In this document: piece by piece, positions 43,985 to 54,975 of the stretch
Numbering within the stretch: the stretch's first letter is position 1
How the letters are laid out: each line of letters starts with the position of its first letter
From: Omphiscola glabra
Taxonomy: Eukaryota > Mollusca > Gastropoda > Lymnaeidae
Assembly: GCA_964017045.1 (NCBI GenBank)
Contig: OZ024796.1
Span: 19,305,510-19,369,509 of the forward strand
Length of the DNA stretch: 64,000 nt
Direction of reading: 5' to 3'
Notes under the pieces: generated by a model
Database searches by the model: none
What the model saw: the letters and a program-made list of their open reading frames with translations, nothing else
What the model was told of the DNA's origin: nothing
Made by a program: the position numbers and the translations under genes

Positions 43985-44220
43985 GACGTACTTACATGTC
44001 ATCGACAGACCTGCTAGCATGTCCCAGGCAGACTTCTCAGCATATCACAAGCAGACTTCCTTACATGTCACAGACAGACTTCCCAGCATATCACAAGCAG
44101 CCTTCCCAGCATATCACAAGCAGACTTCCCAGCATATCACAAGCAGACTTCCCAGCCTATCCCAAGCAGACTTCCCAGCATATCACAAGCAGACTTCCTT
44201 ACATGTCACAGGCAGACTAA
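43985..44220. repeat. Minisatellite, 23-bp unit
   Basis: About ten copies with core cccagcatatcacaagcaga. A cttacatgtcacagaca subtype appears at the edges and in the middle. Confidence 0.95.
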
Positions 44221-44369
44221 AAAATGTTAGATCGAAAAGATGTCAGATGGAAAGGATGTCAGATCGAAAGGGTAACAAATCGAAAGGATATCTGATATAG
44301 TGGCAGATGACCAAATGATGTTGCTGAGGCAAATCTACATCGAGGGATCAATTCATGGAGACAAAATAC

Positions 44370-44910
44370 AAAGAGTGATACCACCAGCAGGATGAATGCT
44401 GTAAGAGTGGTACCACCAGCAGGATGAATGCTGTAAGAGTGGTACCACCAGAAGTATGAATGCTGTAAGAGTGGTACCACCAGCAGGATGAATGCTGTAA
44501 TAGTGATACCACTAGCAGGATGAATGCTGTAAGAGTGGTACCACCAGCAGGATGAATGCTGTAAGAGTGGTACCACCAGCAGGATGAATGCTGTAATAGT
44601 GATACCACTAGCAGGATGAATGCTGTAAGAGTGGTACCACCAGAAGTATGAATGCTGTAAGAGTGGTACCACCAGCAGGATGAATGCTGTAATAGTGGTA
44701 CCACCAGAAGTATGAATGCTGTAAGAGTGGTACCACCAGAATTATGAATGCTGTAAGAGTGATACCACCAGCAGGATGAATGCTGTAAGAGTGGTACCAC
44801 CAGCAGGATGAATGCTGTAAGAGTGATACCACCAGCAGGATGAATGCTGTAAGAGTGGTACTACCAGACGGATGAATGCTGTAAGAGTGATTCCACCAGA
44901 ATGATGAATG
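44370..44910. repeat. 32-bp minisatellite with a palindrome
   Basis: Seventeen copies with core gtggtaccaccagcaggatg. Most units include gtggtaccac, a perfect 10-bp palindrome. Variants (gatacc, agaagtatg) recur as blocks. Several overlapping minus-strand ORFs result. Confidence 0.97.
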
Positions 44911-45021
44911 CTGTTGCAGACAAGAATTGATAGGATAAGGTGCTCCTTGATTCTGCCCATGTTGAGCTAACACTACCTTTCCCATAAGAAGGGAGCCTAG
45001 GTTTTGCCCCATTAGGACTTT

Positions 45022-45355
45022 CAGACCAGTACATGATTGAGAACCGCTGGGTTAGAAACGTATCCGGAAATTTGATCGAAAGAAATTTCGTCGACGGAAA
45101 ATTAATCGACGGAAATTTGATCGAACGGTCGAATCATTTTTAAAAATTTATACGTTAAAATGTTGCGTCAAATTTCTTTTTGAACGCATTATTTTGTTTT
45201 ACTATATAGTATAGAGCGTTCAAAATGAAATTTGACGAAAATTTTAACGTCTGAATTGAAAAAAGATTCGATCAAATTTCCGTTCGATCAAATTTCCTTC
45301 GATCAATTAACCGTTAGAATTATAGGCCAGTACACGATTGAGAACCGCTAGGTTA
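45022..45355. repeat. Direct repeat split by the fold-back MITE
   Basis: ccagtacatgattgagaacc then gctgggttag at 45024..45054 and ccagtacacgattgagaacc then gctaggttag at 45326..45355 flank the MITE copy 3. The element therefore inserted into a short tandem repeat of about 40 bp. The word also resembles hAT-like ends seen at 40430. Confidence 0.85.
45058..45311. mobile_element. Fold-back MITE, copy 3
   Basis: Starts gtatccggaaatttgatcga and shares the arms and centre of the copies at 33568 and 35206. The right arm is shortened and ends ttcgatcaattaaccg. ttagaa lies just outside both ends (45050; 45310), compatible with an 8-bp duplication that has drifted in two bases. Confidence 0.88.
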
Positions 45356-45477
45356 GGATTATAGTACATGATTTACTTGTCAGGTAGGACATACATGCCA
45401 TTACTTAATTTACTTGCCAAGTAGAAGATGCAAGTCAGTATACAAGACATCATTGGACATACTTTATGACACCATAT

Positions 45478-46244
45478 GACATAGACGGACTGGTTGGAAG
45501 CGAAGAAGAGTGAGTCAACCTAGTAAAGAGTCTCGACAAGACTTCATCGTCCTTTGGCATGCAAATCAGTGCAGAAAGACGAAAATGATGACGAATAGCA
45601 AAACTGTCATCGCCACTGAAATTAAGGTCGGGGAGGAAAGATTAGAGACAGTTGGCAGCGTCAAGAACCTAGGAGCAATAGTCTCGGAAGAAGGATCCAA
45701 GCCGGAATTGATGGCCAGGATTGCGCAGACCACAACAGCACTAAAGAGGCTCAAGAAAATATGGAACGACAAAAATATAGCCCCCAGCACCAAAATCAGG
45801 CTGATGCGCTCATTAATCCTCTCCTTTTCTTGTATGCCTGGGAGTCCTGGACTTTAACAGCAGAACTTGAAATAAAAATAAAAACGATGGAGATGAGATG
45901 TTTCAGAGGCATTCTCGGCATCTGCTATAGAGACCATATCACCAATGAACAAGTGAAAGAAAGGATTCGTCAAGCAATTGGACAGTACGATGACCTCCTG
46001 GTGTCTTTAAAAAAGCGCAAACTGGAATGGTATGGCCACGTGACAAAAAAAATAAGGTATTGTCAAAGAAATCATGCAGGGCACAACGAGAGGAGGGAAA
46101 AGAAGAGGAAGACAGAGAAAAAGATGGAAAGATAACATCAAAGTGTGGACGGGACTAAAACTAGGCGATGCTGTGCGTAGTGCAGAAAACGGAGAGGAAT
46201 GGAGCAGGATAGTTTTCATGTCATCTGTGGCGCCCCAACGGTAG
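45478..46244 (+). pseudogene. LINE reverse-transcriptase C-terminal fragment (family 2), broken
   Basis: The translated order is DIDGLVGSEEE, SLDKTSSSFGMQISAE, MMTNSK, VKNLGAIVSEEGSKPELMAR, IWNDKNI, KIRLMRSL, LYAWESWTLTAELE, MEMRCFRGILGICYRDHITN, KKRKLEWYGHV, RWKDNIKVWTGL, SSVAPQR. This is the well-known polymerase tail of animal non-LTR retrotransposons. The catalytic part upstream is absent, an in-frame TGA follows GSEEE, and at least three frameshifts occur (near 45585, 45830 and 46060). The 3' end runs into gacatgatgatgg, a GAT-rich tail. Confidence 0.93.
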
Positions 46245-46269
46245 AAGGACTAAGTGACATGATGATGGT

Positions 46270-46754
46270 GGCACCATTTGACAGAATTTGTGACGTCATT
46301 TAACAGACTTTATAACATCATCATAATCTATCTAGATTGATAACATGAATATAACATGACTAACTTTAAAATCACCTGTACACTTAAAACACCAGAGCAC
46401 CAGTGCTAATACGTTGATATATTTAAGTGTTGCCATTTTTAGGCTGTATTGGAATGACGCGGTAACGGTGCGGCGAGGCGCTGGCAGAAGCCAGGAGGTA
46501 GTCCTCAAGATTTCTTTCTTCACGAGGCCTGGACGAGAGAATAAATTGTTGATTTTTCTTAGAAACATTCAGCTTAGTGGCTGCCTGCCTGTGTAAACAC
46601 AGGACGGGGAGCCTCGCTGGGGAAGTTACCCATGTGCCCGCCATCATGTACATAAACACCGTAATGGGCAAGGGGGAGATCAATCATATTTTGTTAGTTT
46701 TCTTCGCCAGGGCCAATTAAGTACGGATGATAATATGAAATTGAAGAAGTTCGC
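46270..46754. other. Unique stretch with a CpG-rich core
   Basis: 46440..46690 is richer in GC and CpG than its surroundings, with an 86-codon minus-strand ORF of no recognised family. Possibly a regulatory region or an unrecognised exon. Confidence 0.35.
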
Positions 46755-46950
46755 GGGTTGCACTGTGGTGGGGCCACACAGTCACTCTCTGTACGTTACA
46801 GGCAAGTTGGCAGGTCGCATTGTGGTGGGGCCACACAGTCGCTCTCTATTCGTTACAGGCAATGTGTCCAAATCCAGGGATTGGATAAGTTACAGGCGAA
46901 GTATCAAATCCAGGGATTGAATATGTTACAAGCAAAGTGTCATCTAGGTA
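46755..46950. repeat. Two adjacent tandem duplications
   Basis: Two copies of a unit about 60 bp long (core tggtggggccacacagtc), then two of a unit about 37 bp long (core aatccagggattg). Both units contain gttacaggcaa, so the second may derive from the first. Confidence 0.92.
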
Positions 46951-47059
46951 TTGTAACGCAAGTTGGCCCATCCAGGCTTTCTACATAATTCTTAAGTCTA
47001 CACTGACCTTGGTAAATGAGATTTGGTTGATTACGCACAATGAGGTATTTGGATCACTA

Positions 47060-47262
47060 CATAGGATTGCCATCATGAGAACCACCTGGAATAGGTCGAA
47101 TTATTGCTACATAGGATTATCATCAAGTCACCCGACCTGGGATTGGTAGAATTATTGCTACATAGAATTATCACCAAGTCGTCCGACCTGGTATTGGTAG
47201 AATTATTGCTACATAGGATTATCATCAAGTCGCCTGACCTGGGATTGGTAGACCAGGCTACA
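47060..47262. repeat. Minisatellite, about 51 bp
   Basis: Four copies with core attggtagaattattgctac. Confidence 0.95.
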
Positions 47263-47596
47263 TAGACAATGAAACACCTGTGAAATATTATTTTAATGTT
47301 AGTAGCAAATACAATCAATTATTGTTTGAACCTTGGCGCGCATTTAACGGATTCCAACGTTTTGTATTGTAATTAACTACTCTATGATTTAAAAGAAGAA
47401 TGATATCAACTGATTGCACTGTAATTTTTTTATCCGTCCCATTCAACATGCGATTCAATGAAAATCCTTCTATCTAGTTAGATACAAAGCTCTAATAATT
47501 ATAATATGGGAATCAAAGTTTAGCTCTGTCGTCCTCTAGACTCTAGAACAATGTAGTAAATATAACTATTCCAGAGTCATCCCAAAACTAAAACTT
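47263..47596. other. Unique AT-rich stretch
   Basis: No feature recognised. Confidence 0.5.
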
Positions 47597-47765
47597 TTGG
47601 GTTGTCAAGTATACGGCCCTGATGGCAGAAACTGGAGTAGGTTGTCAAGTATACGAACCTGATGGCAGTAGATGTGGTGGATTGTCAAGAATACGGCCCT
47701 GATGGCAGTAGCTTTGGTGGGTTGTCAAGAATACGTCCTTGATGGCAGTAGCTGTTGTGGGATGT
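47597..47765. repeat. Tandem repeat, about 42 bp
   Basis: Four copies with core gttgtcaagaatacggccct. A short ctctgattgtactaNctgga repeat follows at 47805. Confidence 0.92.
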
Positions 47766-47869
47766 CAATGGCATAATCGAAACCACTCTGGTGGCACTTT
47801 CTGTATCACTCTGATTGTACTAACTGGACTACTCTGATTGTACTATCTGGACCACTCGGAGCGCAAATT

Positions 47870-48461
47870 TAGCCGACTTCAACAGCACCTATTTCTTTAA
47901 AAAAAAATATATGTTAATTTCTTGTGTTTTGGATTCATGGCAGATTTCAATAACATGTCACAGTTCCACTACACTATAGACATAGCTTATTCTAATATAC
48001 AATTGACTGTTATATATTTTATTTTATTACACAACTACGCATTGTTGTTAAAATCTAAGCAAATTTTACACCAATATTCAAAATAAATAGTATCATAGAT
48101 TGTTCCGTCAATATACTTTTTTATGCTTGTTTTAAAATCTTTCAATAATAAAGTACTTCCTGTTCCACCAGAAACAACGGAACAATGTACTTCCTGTTTG
48201 CCTTGAAACAGCAGTACATTTTTTTGTGTTAAATCAAGTAAAACTTAATGTTTACAGAAAACAATTTATACCCCATAGTCATAGTCTATCTATATGTATG
48301 TCCTATAGGCATATGTTTACCCCATAGTCATAGTCTCTCCTTATTTATTTCCGATAGTAAAAGTCTATCCATATGCATGTCCCATATAACTTTCTCATTT
48401 TATGTAGGCATACATTTCATAGTGTTTCTTATCCCCATCTTTGACTTTAATTTATACACAT
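47870..48461. other. AT-rich stretch with small repeats
   Basis: 48270..48390 has three loose copies of ccccatagtcatagtctatc. aagtacttcctgttccacca and its diverged copy lie at 48152 and 48188. No gene. Confidence 0.6.
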
Positions 48462-48634
48462 TAGAGAGACTTAGGACGTACACATTAATGAATCTTACGA
48501 CGTACACATGAAGGAGTCTAACAACATACACATGAATTAGACTTAGGACGTACACATATATGAGTCTTACGACGTACACATGAATAAGACTTAGGACGTA
48601 CACATTAATGAGTCTTACGACGTACACATTAATG
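48462..48634. repeat. Minisatellite, 24-bp unit, just 5' of an exon
   Basis: Seven copies with core cgtacacatgaatgagtctt. It ends about 30 bp before the acceptor-like site of the exon at 48664. Confidence 0.95.
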
Positions 48635-48663
48635 CCGGTGGTTTATTATTTCGATTGGTCCAG

Positions 48664-48853
48664 GAGACGCATTCATCGCGAGACGAGACATGGAAAGTAG
48701 CTCAACATCAGCTGACCCCCTGACCCCTGGACGGTGTGTTCACATTGAAAGTGATGGTTCGCGTTGCGGTGTTCAAAACTCGGCCATGTTTGGACAAGGT
48801 GGCGCTGTGGCTCAGGGAGCCAATGATAAGGAATTTGATGAAGATGGTTTCAA
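48664..48853 (+). CDS. Unrecognised coding exon with a consensus donor
   Basis: From the ATG at 48690 it reads MESSSTSADPLTPGRCVHIE, SDGSRCGVQNSAMFGQGGAV, AQGANDKEFDEDGF, then splits a codon at TTCAA|GTAAGT, a strong donor. Codon choice, GC content and CpG density differ sharply from the AT-rich flanks. It may be a first coding exon with its start at 48690 (context gagacATGG). Equally, TTTATTATTTCGATTGGTCCAG just upstream is an excellent acceptor, making it internal from 48664. CxH...C (CVHIESDGSRC) could be metal-binding, but I do not recognise the family. No continuation was found in the remaining 15 kb. Confidence 0.6.
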
Positions 48854-50345
48854 GTAAGTCAAATAAATGAACTCATTATCACAGCATTATTTTTATTGGT
48901 TATCGTCTTATCTTAAGAATGTCAGTCAGAAAATAATAGATTAAACATTCTAGTATCACGAGTTTGCATTAATATTCTTTTTTAAAATGAAATGATAAAA
49001 AAAATTTAAAAAATTAGAAGCTCAACAAACTTTTCATTAAGTCCTGGCAGGTTCTATAGATCTATTTATAGCTATATCTATAGTGTAATTAATTATTTAA
49101 ATATAAAAACATGTTACTTGAAAAAAATATATAAATAATATTAGAAAAAACGTTTCAATAAATATAAGAATGAGCTAGGCTGACCGTTACGCCAAAGAAA
49201 CGAAAATATTTTAAATACGTTCGGATTTTGTAAAACAATCATTATTATTTTCAATTATTTTACCGAAATAACTAAAAATTAAATGTGCAAAAATTAAATA
49301 TATCCGCTTTTATTTTAGTAAATGTATTGGTATAATTATTATAAATTAAAAATACATTAAATAAACAATAAAGGAAATTTTCAAATAATTTTATATAAGT
49401 TTGAAAGTTATGAAACAAAATTGAATTGAAAAAGTAAGTCTAGGAACTACACCGTAATCAAATTTATCGGGAAAACCCCAAAATATGTTGTTTTTAGTGC
49501 TTTTTCTTACTGCGTTGTTAATATTGAGAAGTAAAAATAAAATTTATTTGTATTAAATAAACATGCAAATGCCGTCATAGTGTGAACTGCCAATTTCGGC
49601 CAAAGCTCTAACTCTAAGTTTCTTTGATTTAATAATCACACGTGACAAAACGGATCATGTATTTTCTCCTTCTTAAAAGTACAATTAATAATTACAATTG
49701 ATTTGCTTTTTAAATGGTTAATAAAACACATTAAAAAATTTAGCTTTGTATTTTTATTATTTAAAAAGTTTTAAATTTTTTTCGTTCCAAAAATAGACTT
49801 TTATTAAATTTTATAACGTAATAAAAACTTAACCTATAAATAAACTTTTAATAAGAAAATTCCGTTTAAGTCACAGTGCAGCAAAACTTCAAAGCCAAAT
49901 AGCGCCCACTAATGCACTTACCACTCTTCCAAATAAGAGCAAACCATATGAAATGGCAATTTGGTTCATTTTTATATCTATATCCAAAGACCTAAATTAT
50001 TTGACTGATTTCAACTTCGGTATAGTTGTTAATGTTGTAATAAATAACCATAATATTTAAACATATGGAATAATGCGTAGAATTGTACATATAAATATAA
50101 AACAATGTTTGGTATAATGGATCTGAGACTTAAACTTTTAATTAAGTTCAGCGTCGTGGAAAAATGTGTTTGTGAATGTAGGGGACTACCACCCTATGCC
50201 CTGTGGATGATTTTATTAATTTTTATTAAAATCTGTGTGTCTGTGGGGGGTGGGGGGTGGTCCGATACTTTCATTTTGCCACAGGCATCATAAGATACGC
50301 CTAAGAATAAAGGAATTAATTTGATATATAATTAACCTTCTTCTT
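48854..50345 (+). other. AT-rich intron-like stretch
   Basis: About 1.5 kb, very AT-rich and free of tandem arrays, following the donor at 48854. No further exon was recognised. A 62-codon ORF at 50105 has no domain. Confidence 0.5.
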
Positions 50346-50540
50346 CATCATCATCATCATCATCATCATGTCCCTTAGTCCTTCGACCGTTGGGACACCA
50401 CAGATGACATGAAAACTATCCTTCTCCATTCCTCTCTGTCTTTTGCACTACTCATAGAATCGACTAGTTTTAGTCCCGTCCACTCTTTGATGTTATCTTC
50501 CCATCTTTGTTTCTGTCTTCCTCTTATTCTCCCTCCTCTG
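50346..50540 (-). pseudogene. 5'-truncated LINE 3' end (family 2) with a GAT tail
   Basis: The minus strand is close to 90% identical by eye to 46084..46262: aagataacatcaaagNgtgg, acgggactaaaacta, gagaggaatggag, atagttttcatgtcatctgt. It ends in a GAT microsatellite (50346..50370 on plus as atc repeats). Only the last 60 or so codons remain. Confidence 0.93.
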
Positions 50541-50576
50541 GTTATATAACGGGGTTAGGAAATAGGGTGTGTACAT

Positions 50577-50815
50577 TTTGACGTGGATTATAATAAGACT
50601 TACACATTTACTAAAATGAAAGCGGATGTATTTGAAGCTATTGCGCCTAAATTGTGGAACAGTTTGCCTGAATCTTTGAAGGACATCGAAGAGGATAAAA
50701 AGTCATTTAAGAACCATTTCAAGATGTTTTTCTTTAGATAGAATTATGACATCAGAGCGTTGTGATGTTGCTGAAATAGCATGGACATAAGCGCTATAAA
50801 AGTACTGAATCATCA
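50577..50815 (+). pseudogene. LINE 3' end of CR1/L2/Jockey style (family 3)
   Basis: Encodes FDVDYNKTYTFTKMKADVFE, AIAPKLWNSLPESLKDIEED, KKSFKNHFKMFFFR then TAG. APKLWNSLP followed by SFKxHxKxxxFR is the typical C-terminus of these retrotransposon polymerases. The 3' part has taagcgctataaaagt before atcatcatcg, also typical of such elements. It lies some 35 bp from the opposite-strand fragment at 50540. Confidence 0.9.
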
Positions 50816-51718
50816 TCGTAATCTTTAAATCCAAGGATGTTACAGTTGTGAAAATGAGATGTTACATTCTCTTTTTTACAAATAAACATATGTTTACCAA
50901 TTACGAAAATGAATGGCGTTAACAGAACGTCGGTACATTTACAAAAGTATACCCACGAATATCGAAACACACGCGTGAAAATTTAATTTTGAAAATAAAG
51001 TATTTATTTTTACTTTGAGAAAAGTAAAGGGGGTGTATGTTTGTAATGAGATTAATAACAATTCTGTAAAAAAAATTTTAAAAAAAGAAAGAAAGGCACT
51101 CAAGACATGTTACGGACGTGAAAAACGGTTTAGTTTTTCTTCTTTAGATAAGAGAATTCTTTGTTTTACGATAGCCGATAGTATAGTCGAAAACATAGGC
51201 TAAATTTTGATTGAATTTTGTATGAATTTTTCAGTACATGAAATTCCGTTAATATAAAATTGATCTAAAATAGTATATAGACATTTTGATGTAAATATAA
51301 AGTTTTAATTTTTAAAATTTTTAGAGAAACTGTTTTTTTTTTTCGTTTAGGGTCACAAAAAGTAGTAGGGTAGGCCCAACATTTAACTAGTTAAAAACAC
51401 ATGACATCTAAAGTATTTCTCTAGCTTAGAAATCAACCGTCAATGAACTCAATAATAATTAGTGACAATAAAGATTTCATAGTGATCATTTATTTGGTAA
51501 TTTAAGGTCATGTTTAGAGAAAACAAAATTATAGTTTAGGGGAGCGAAAGGGGATTGGGTAGGCGTATAATATATAGCAGACAAATAATTTTAATGATGC
51601 TAGAAACGTAAATATCATTACATAAATGCTTCTTTTTTTAAATACGGAATTGTGATGAGTTTTCGCAACATCAGGTGTAAACTATCGTACAGTGCCTGCC
51701 ATTATTATCCCCATAACA
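50816..51718. other. AT-rich stretch
   Basis: No tandem array. A 62-codon ORF at 51015 is Lys-rich from A-rich DNA and has no domain. Confidence 0.5.
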
Positions 51719-52640
51719 TCGGGTGATATTTTCTAGTAGCATAACCAAACCATTGCTCCCATTCTATGTACCATGTTATAGCGTTAAAATAACCAAACCA
51801 TTGCTCCCATTCTAGGTACCATGTTGTAGCGTTAACATAACCAAACCATTGCTCCAATGCTAGGTACCATGTGATAGCGTTAAATAGCCAAACCATTGCT
51901 CCAATGCTAGGTACCATAATATAGCGTTGAAATAACCAAACCATTGCTCCAATGCTAGGTACCATGTTATAGCGTTAAAATAAGCAAACCATTGCTCCAA
52001 TGCTAGGTACCATGTGATAGCGTTAAATAACCAAACCATTGCTCCAATGCTAGGTACCATGTGATAGCTTTAAATAACCAAACCATTGCTCCAATGCTAG
52101 GTACCATGTGATAGCGTTAATTAACCAAACCATTGCTCCAATGCTAGGTACCATGTTATAGCGTTAAAATAACCAAACCATTGCTCCAATGCTAGGTACC
52201 ATGTGATAGCGTTAATTAACCAAACCATTGCTCCAATGCTAGGTACCATGTTATAGCGTTAAAATAACCAAACCATTGCTACAATGCTAGGTACCATGTT
52301 ATAGCGTTAAAATAACCAAACCATTGCTACAATGCTAGGTACCATGTTATAGCGTTAAAATAACCAAACCATTATTCCTATCATACGTACCAAGGTATAA
52401 CGTTAAATAATCAAACCATTCCATCGATCATAGGTACCGTGGTGTAGCGTTAAATAACCAAACCACTCCTCCCCATCCTATGTACCAAGGTATAGCCTCT
52501 CGTAAACCATTGCTCCCATCCTAGGTACTGAGGTATAGCGTTAAATAACCAAACCATTCCTCCCCATCTTATGTACTAAGGTATAGCCTCTCATAAACCA
52601 TTGCTCCCATCCTAGGTACCGAGGTATAGCGTCACAAAAA
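51719..52640. repeat. Large minisatellite, about 47 bp
   Basis: About 14 regular copies with core ccaaaccattgctccaatgc followed by taggtaccatg, then five or so diverged copies (ccattcctcccc, aaggtatagcct) to 52640. The regular part is flanked on both sides by older variants. Confidence 0.96.
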
Positions 52641-52904
52641 GGTAATATCATCTTCACTGACACACCTGTTGCGCCACCTAGTTACCGCCGTGCTGTCATC
52701 CCTGCTGCTGCTTGCTACGGACGACCAATCCAAAATCCGATGTACAAGACATCAAAGTAACTATTACCAACCCCCAACCCCCACCCCCCACACACACATT
52801 ACCACCTTTACTGTCTACGAAAAACCTTAAAGGAAATATCTATAAACTATTCTCAGTTTTGACGGATGCTTAAAACACTGGAGCACACGTCACAGTTATA
52901 AAAT

Positions 52905-53070
52905 TATCACGTTACAACTATCACATAATCACGTCAAAACTATCACATAATCACGTTACAACTATCACATAATCACGTTACAACTATCACATAAAAAAAT
53001 CACGCTACAACTATCACATAATCACGTTACAACGATCAACTTATAATGTCACAGTCGTCACATAATCACC
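52905..53070. repeat. Minisatellite, 22-bp unit
   Basis: Seven to eight copies with core aatcacgttacaactatcac; one carries an inserted A-run. Confidence 0.94.
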
Positions 53071-53086
53071 TCATTTTAAAGATGTC

Positions 53087-53410
53087 AATGGATGGCTGTG
53101 CGGTCTACATCAATTCAGCTCCAAGCAGGTTGACCTAAGTTCTCTCACCAGCAAAAGTCGAACAAAAACACCAAGAGCACCCCGGGTAGATGGGACGACT
53201 CGTTGACCCTGGATGGCCGCTCATCCAAAAGTAGGAAAACTCTGAATTCAAACCCGGAGATGGAGTCCCATAGGTGGTATAACATAAACTCAATTAAACT
53301 TGATTCCGACTAATCCTGCGACGCTACAGGTGCGAAGCTGTATCATCCACATACAGAGCTCCTTGGGTTATCCATGTGCGTGGAGAGATGGCGATTTGCT
53401 GTCCATTAAA
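53087..53410 (-). repeat. Dispersed repeat family B, copy 2
   Basis: The minus strand matches 10430..10690 over several blocks (cagcaaatcg, gtggatgatacagctt, gtcgcagga, gggactccatctccgg, acccggggtgct), with indels. This copy lacks the part left of cagcaaatcg. Confidence 0.75.
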
Positions 53411-53478
53411 TAGTTTATCCTACGAAAGAGAAATACCAGACCTTCTGATTTCATGTGATCGAATGATGCTAAATATAT

Positions 53479-54315
53479 ATATATATATACATATATGTCA
53501 CTCCTTATTTCCCTTTCATCAAAATGATGTCATTCCATTTCTCAATCTCTCTGTTATATTAATGATGTCATTCTATTTTTCAATCTTTCTGTTATATTAA
53601 TGTCATTACGATTCTCAATCTCTCTGTTATATTAATGATGTCATTTCATTTCTCATCTCTCTGTTATATTAATGTCATAACATTTCTCATCTCTCTGTTA
53701 TATTAATGTCATAACATTTCTCAATCTCTCTGTTATATTAATAATGTCATAACATTTCTCATCTCTCTGTTATATTAATGTAATTTCATTTCTCAATCTC
53801 TCTGTTATATTAATAATGTCATAACATTTCTCAATCTCTCTGTTATATTAATGTCATAACATTTCTCAATGTCTCTGTTATATTAATGATGTCATTTCAT
53901 TTCTCATCTCTCTGTTATATTAATGTCATAACATTTCTTAATCTCTCTGTTATATTAATAATGTCATAACATTTCTCATCTCTCTGTTATATTAATGTCA
54001 TAACATTTCTCAATCTCTCTGTTATATTAATAATGTCATAACATTTCTCATCCCTCTGTTATATTAATGTCATAACATTTCTCAATCTATCTGTTATATT
54101 AATAATGTCATAACATTTCTCATCTCTCTGTTATATTAATGTCATAACATTTCTCAATCTCTCTGTTATATTAATGTCATAACATTTCTCATCTCTCTGT
54201 TATATTAATGAAGTCATTCCATTTTTCAATCTTTCTGTTATATTAATGTCATTCCATTTCTCAATCTCTCTGTTATATTAATGATGTCTTTCCACTTCTC
54301 ATCTCTCTGTCACCA
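53479..54315. repeat. Large minisatellite, about 34-37 bp
   Basis: About 23 copies with core tctctctgttatattaatg followed by tcataacatttctca. Subtypes with gatgtcatt or aatgtcata alternate. A short TA run (53475..53490) precedes it. Confidence 0.96.
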
Positions 54316-54549
54316 GTTCTGATTATGGCCAACAGCCGAGCCCCTCCCACATCCCTATTCAGTTCTTTCCACGTGACCAAGCGTTCACAGCCAGACAGTC
54401 TTTGGGTGGAGTGTATGAAGACACCCATTTTACAACTGAAACCGATAAAGAAATCGTTTGAACTATCTGATGGAACTACTTACTATGTTTCTCTATAATG
54501 AACTCCTGGCGTCTGCCACGGAAGCGGGTGCTTGGTATGAGGTCTACCT
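54316..54549. other. Short unique stretch
   Basis: Mixed composition; nothing recognised. Confidence 0.5.
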
Positions 54550-54975
54550 TAGGTTATATGACTGGGATGTGGGACTGGGATAAAGTACTAGGATATAGGA
54601 GTGGGATATATTTGCTAGGATAGGGGACTGAGATATATGACTGGGTAGTGGGGCTGGGATTGGGATATAGGACTGGGGTATAGGGCGTGGGTTGCGATAT
54701 AGGACTGGGATATAGGACTGAGATTTAGGACAGAGATATATGGCTAGGATAGGGGACTGGGATACATAACTGGGGTGTGGGACTGGGATATAAAATTTGG
54801 ATATGGCTGACTGGTATATGGGACTGCGATATGGGACTGCGATATAGGACTGGGATATGGGATTGGGATATGGGACTGGGATATGGGACTGGAATATGGG
54901 ACTGGGATTGGGATATGGGACTGGGACTGGGATATGGGATAGGAATATGGTACTGGGATATGGGACTGTTAATGA
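54550..54975. repeat. Short-unit minisatellite, 12-14 bp
   Basis: About 30 copies based on ggactgggatat, irregular at the left and regular from 54780. The Trp/Gly/Met-rich ORF at 54777 is repeat-derived. Confidence 0.94.

Noticed and set aside
50105..51203. Two 62-codon ORFs downstream of the exon at 48664
   Set aside because: They lack acceptor and phase compatibility that I could support, and look like chance frames in AT-rich DNA.
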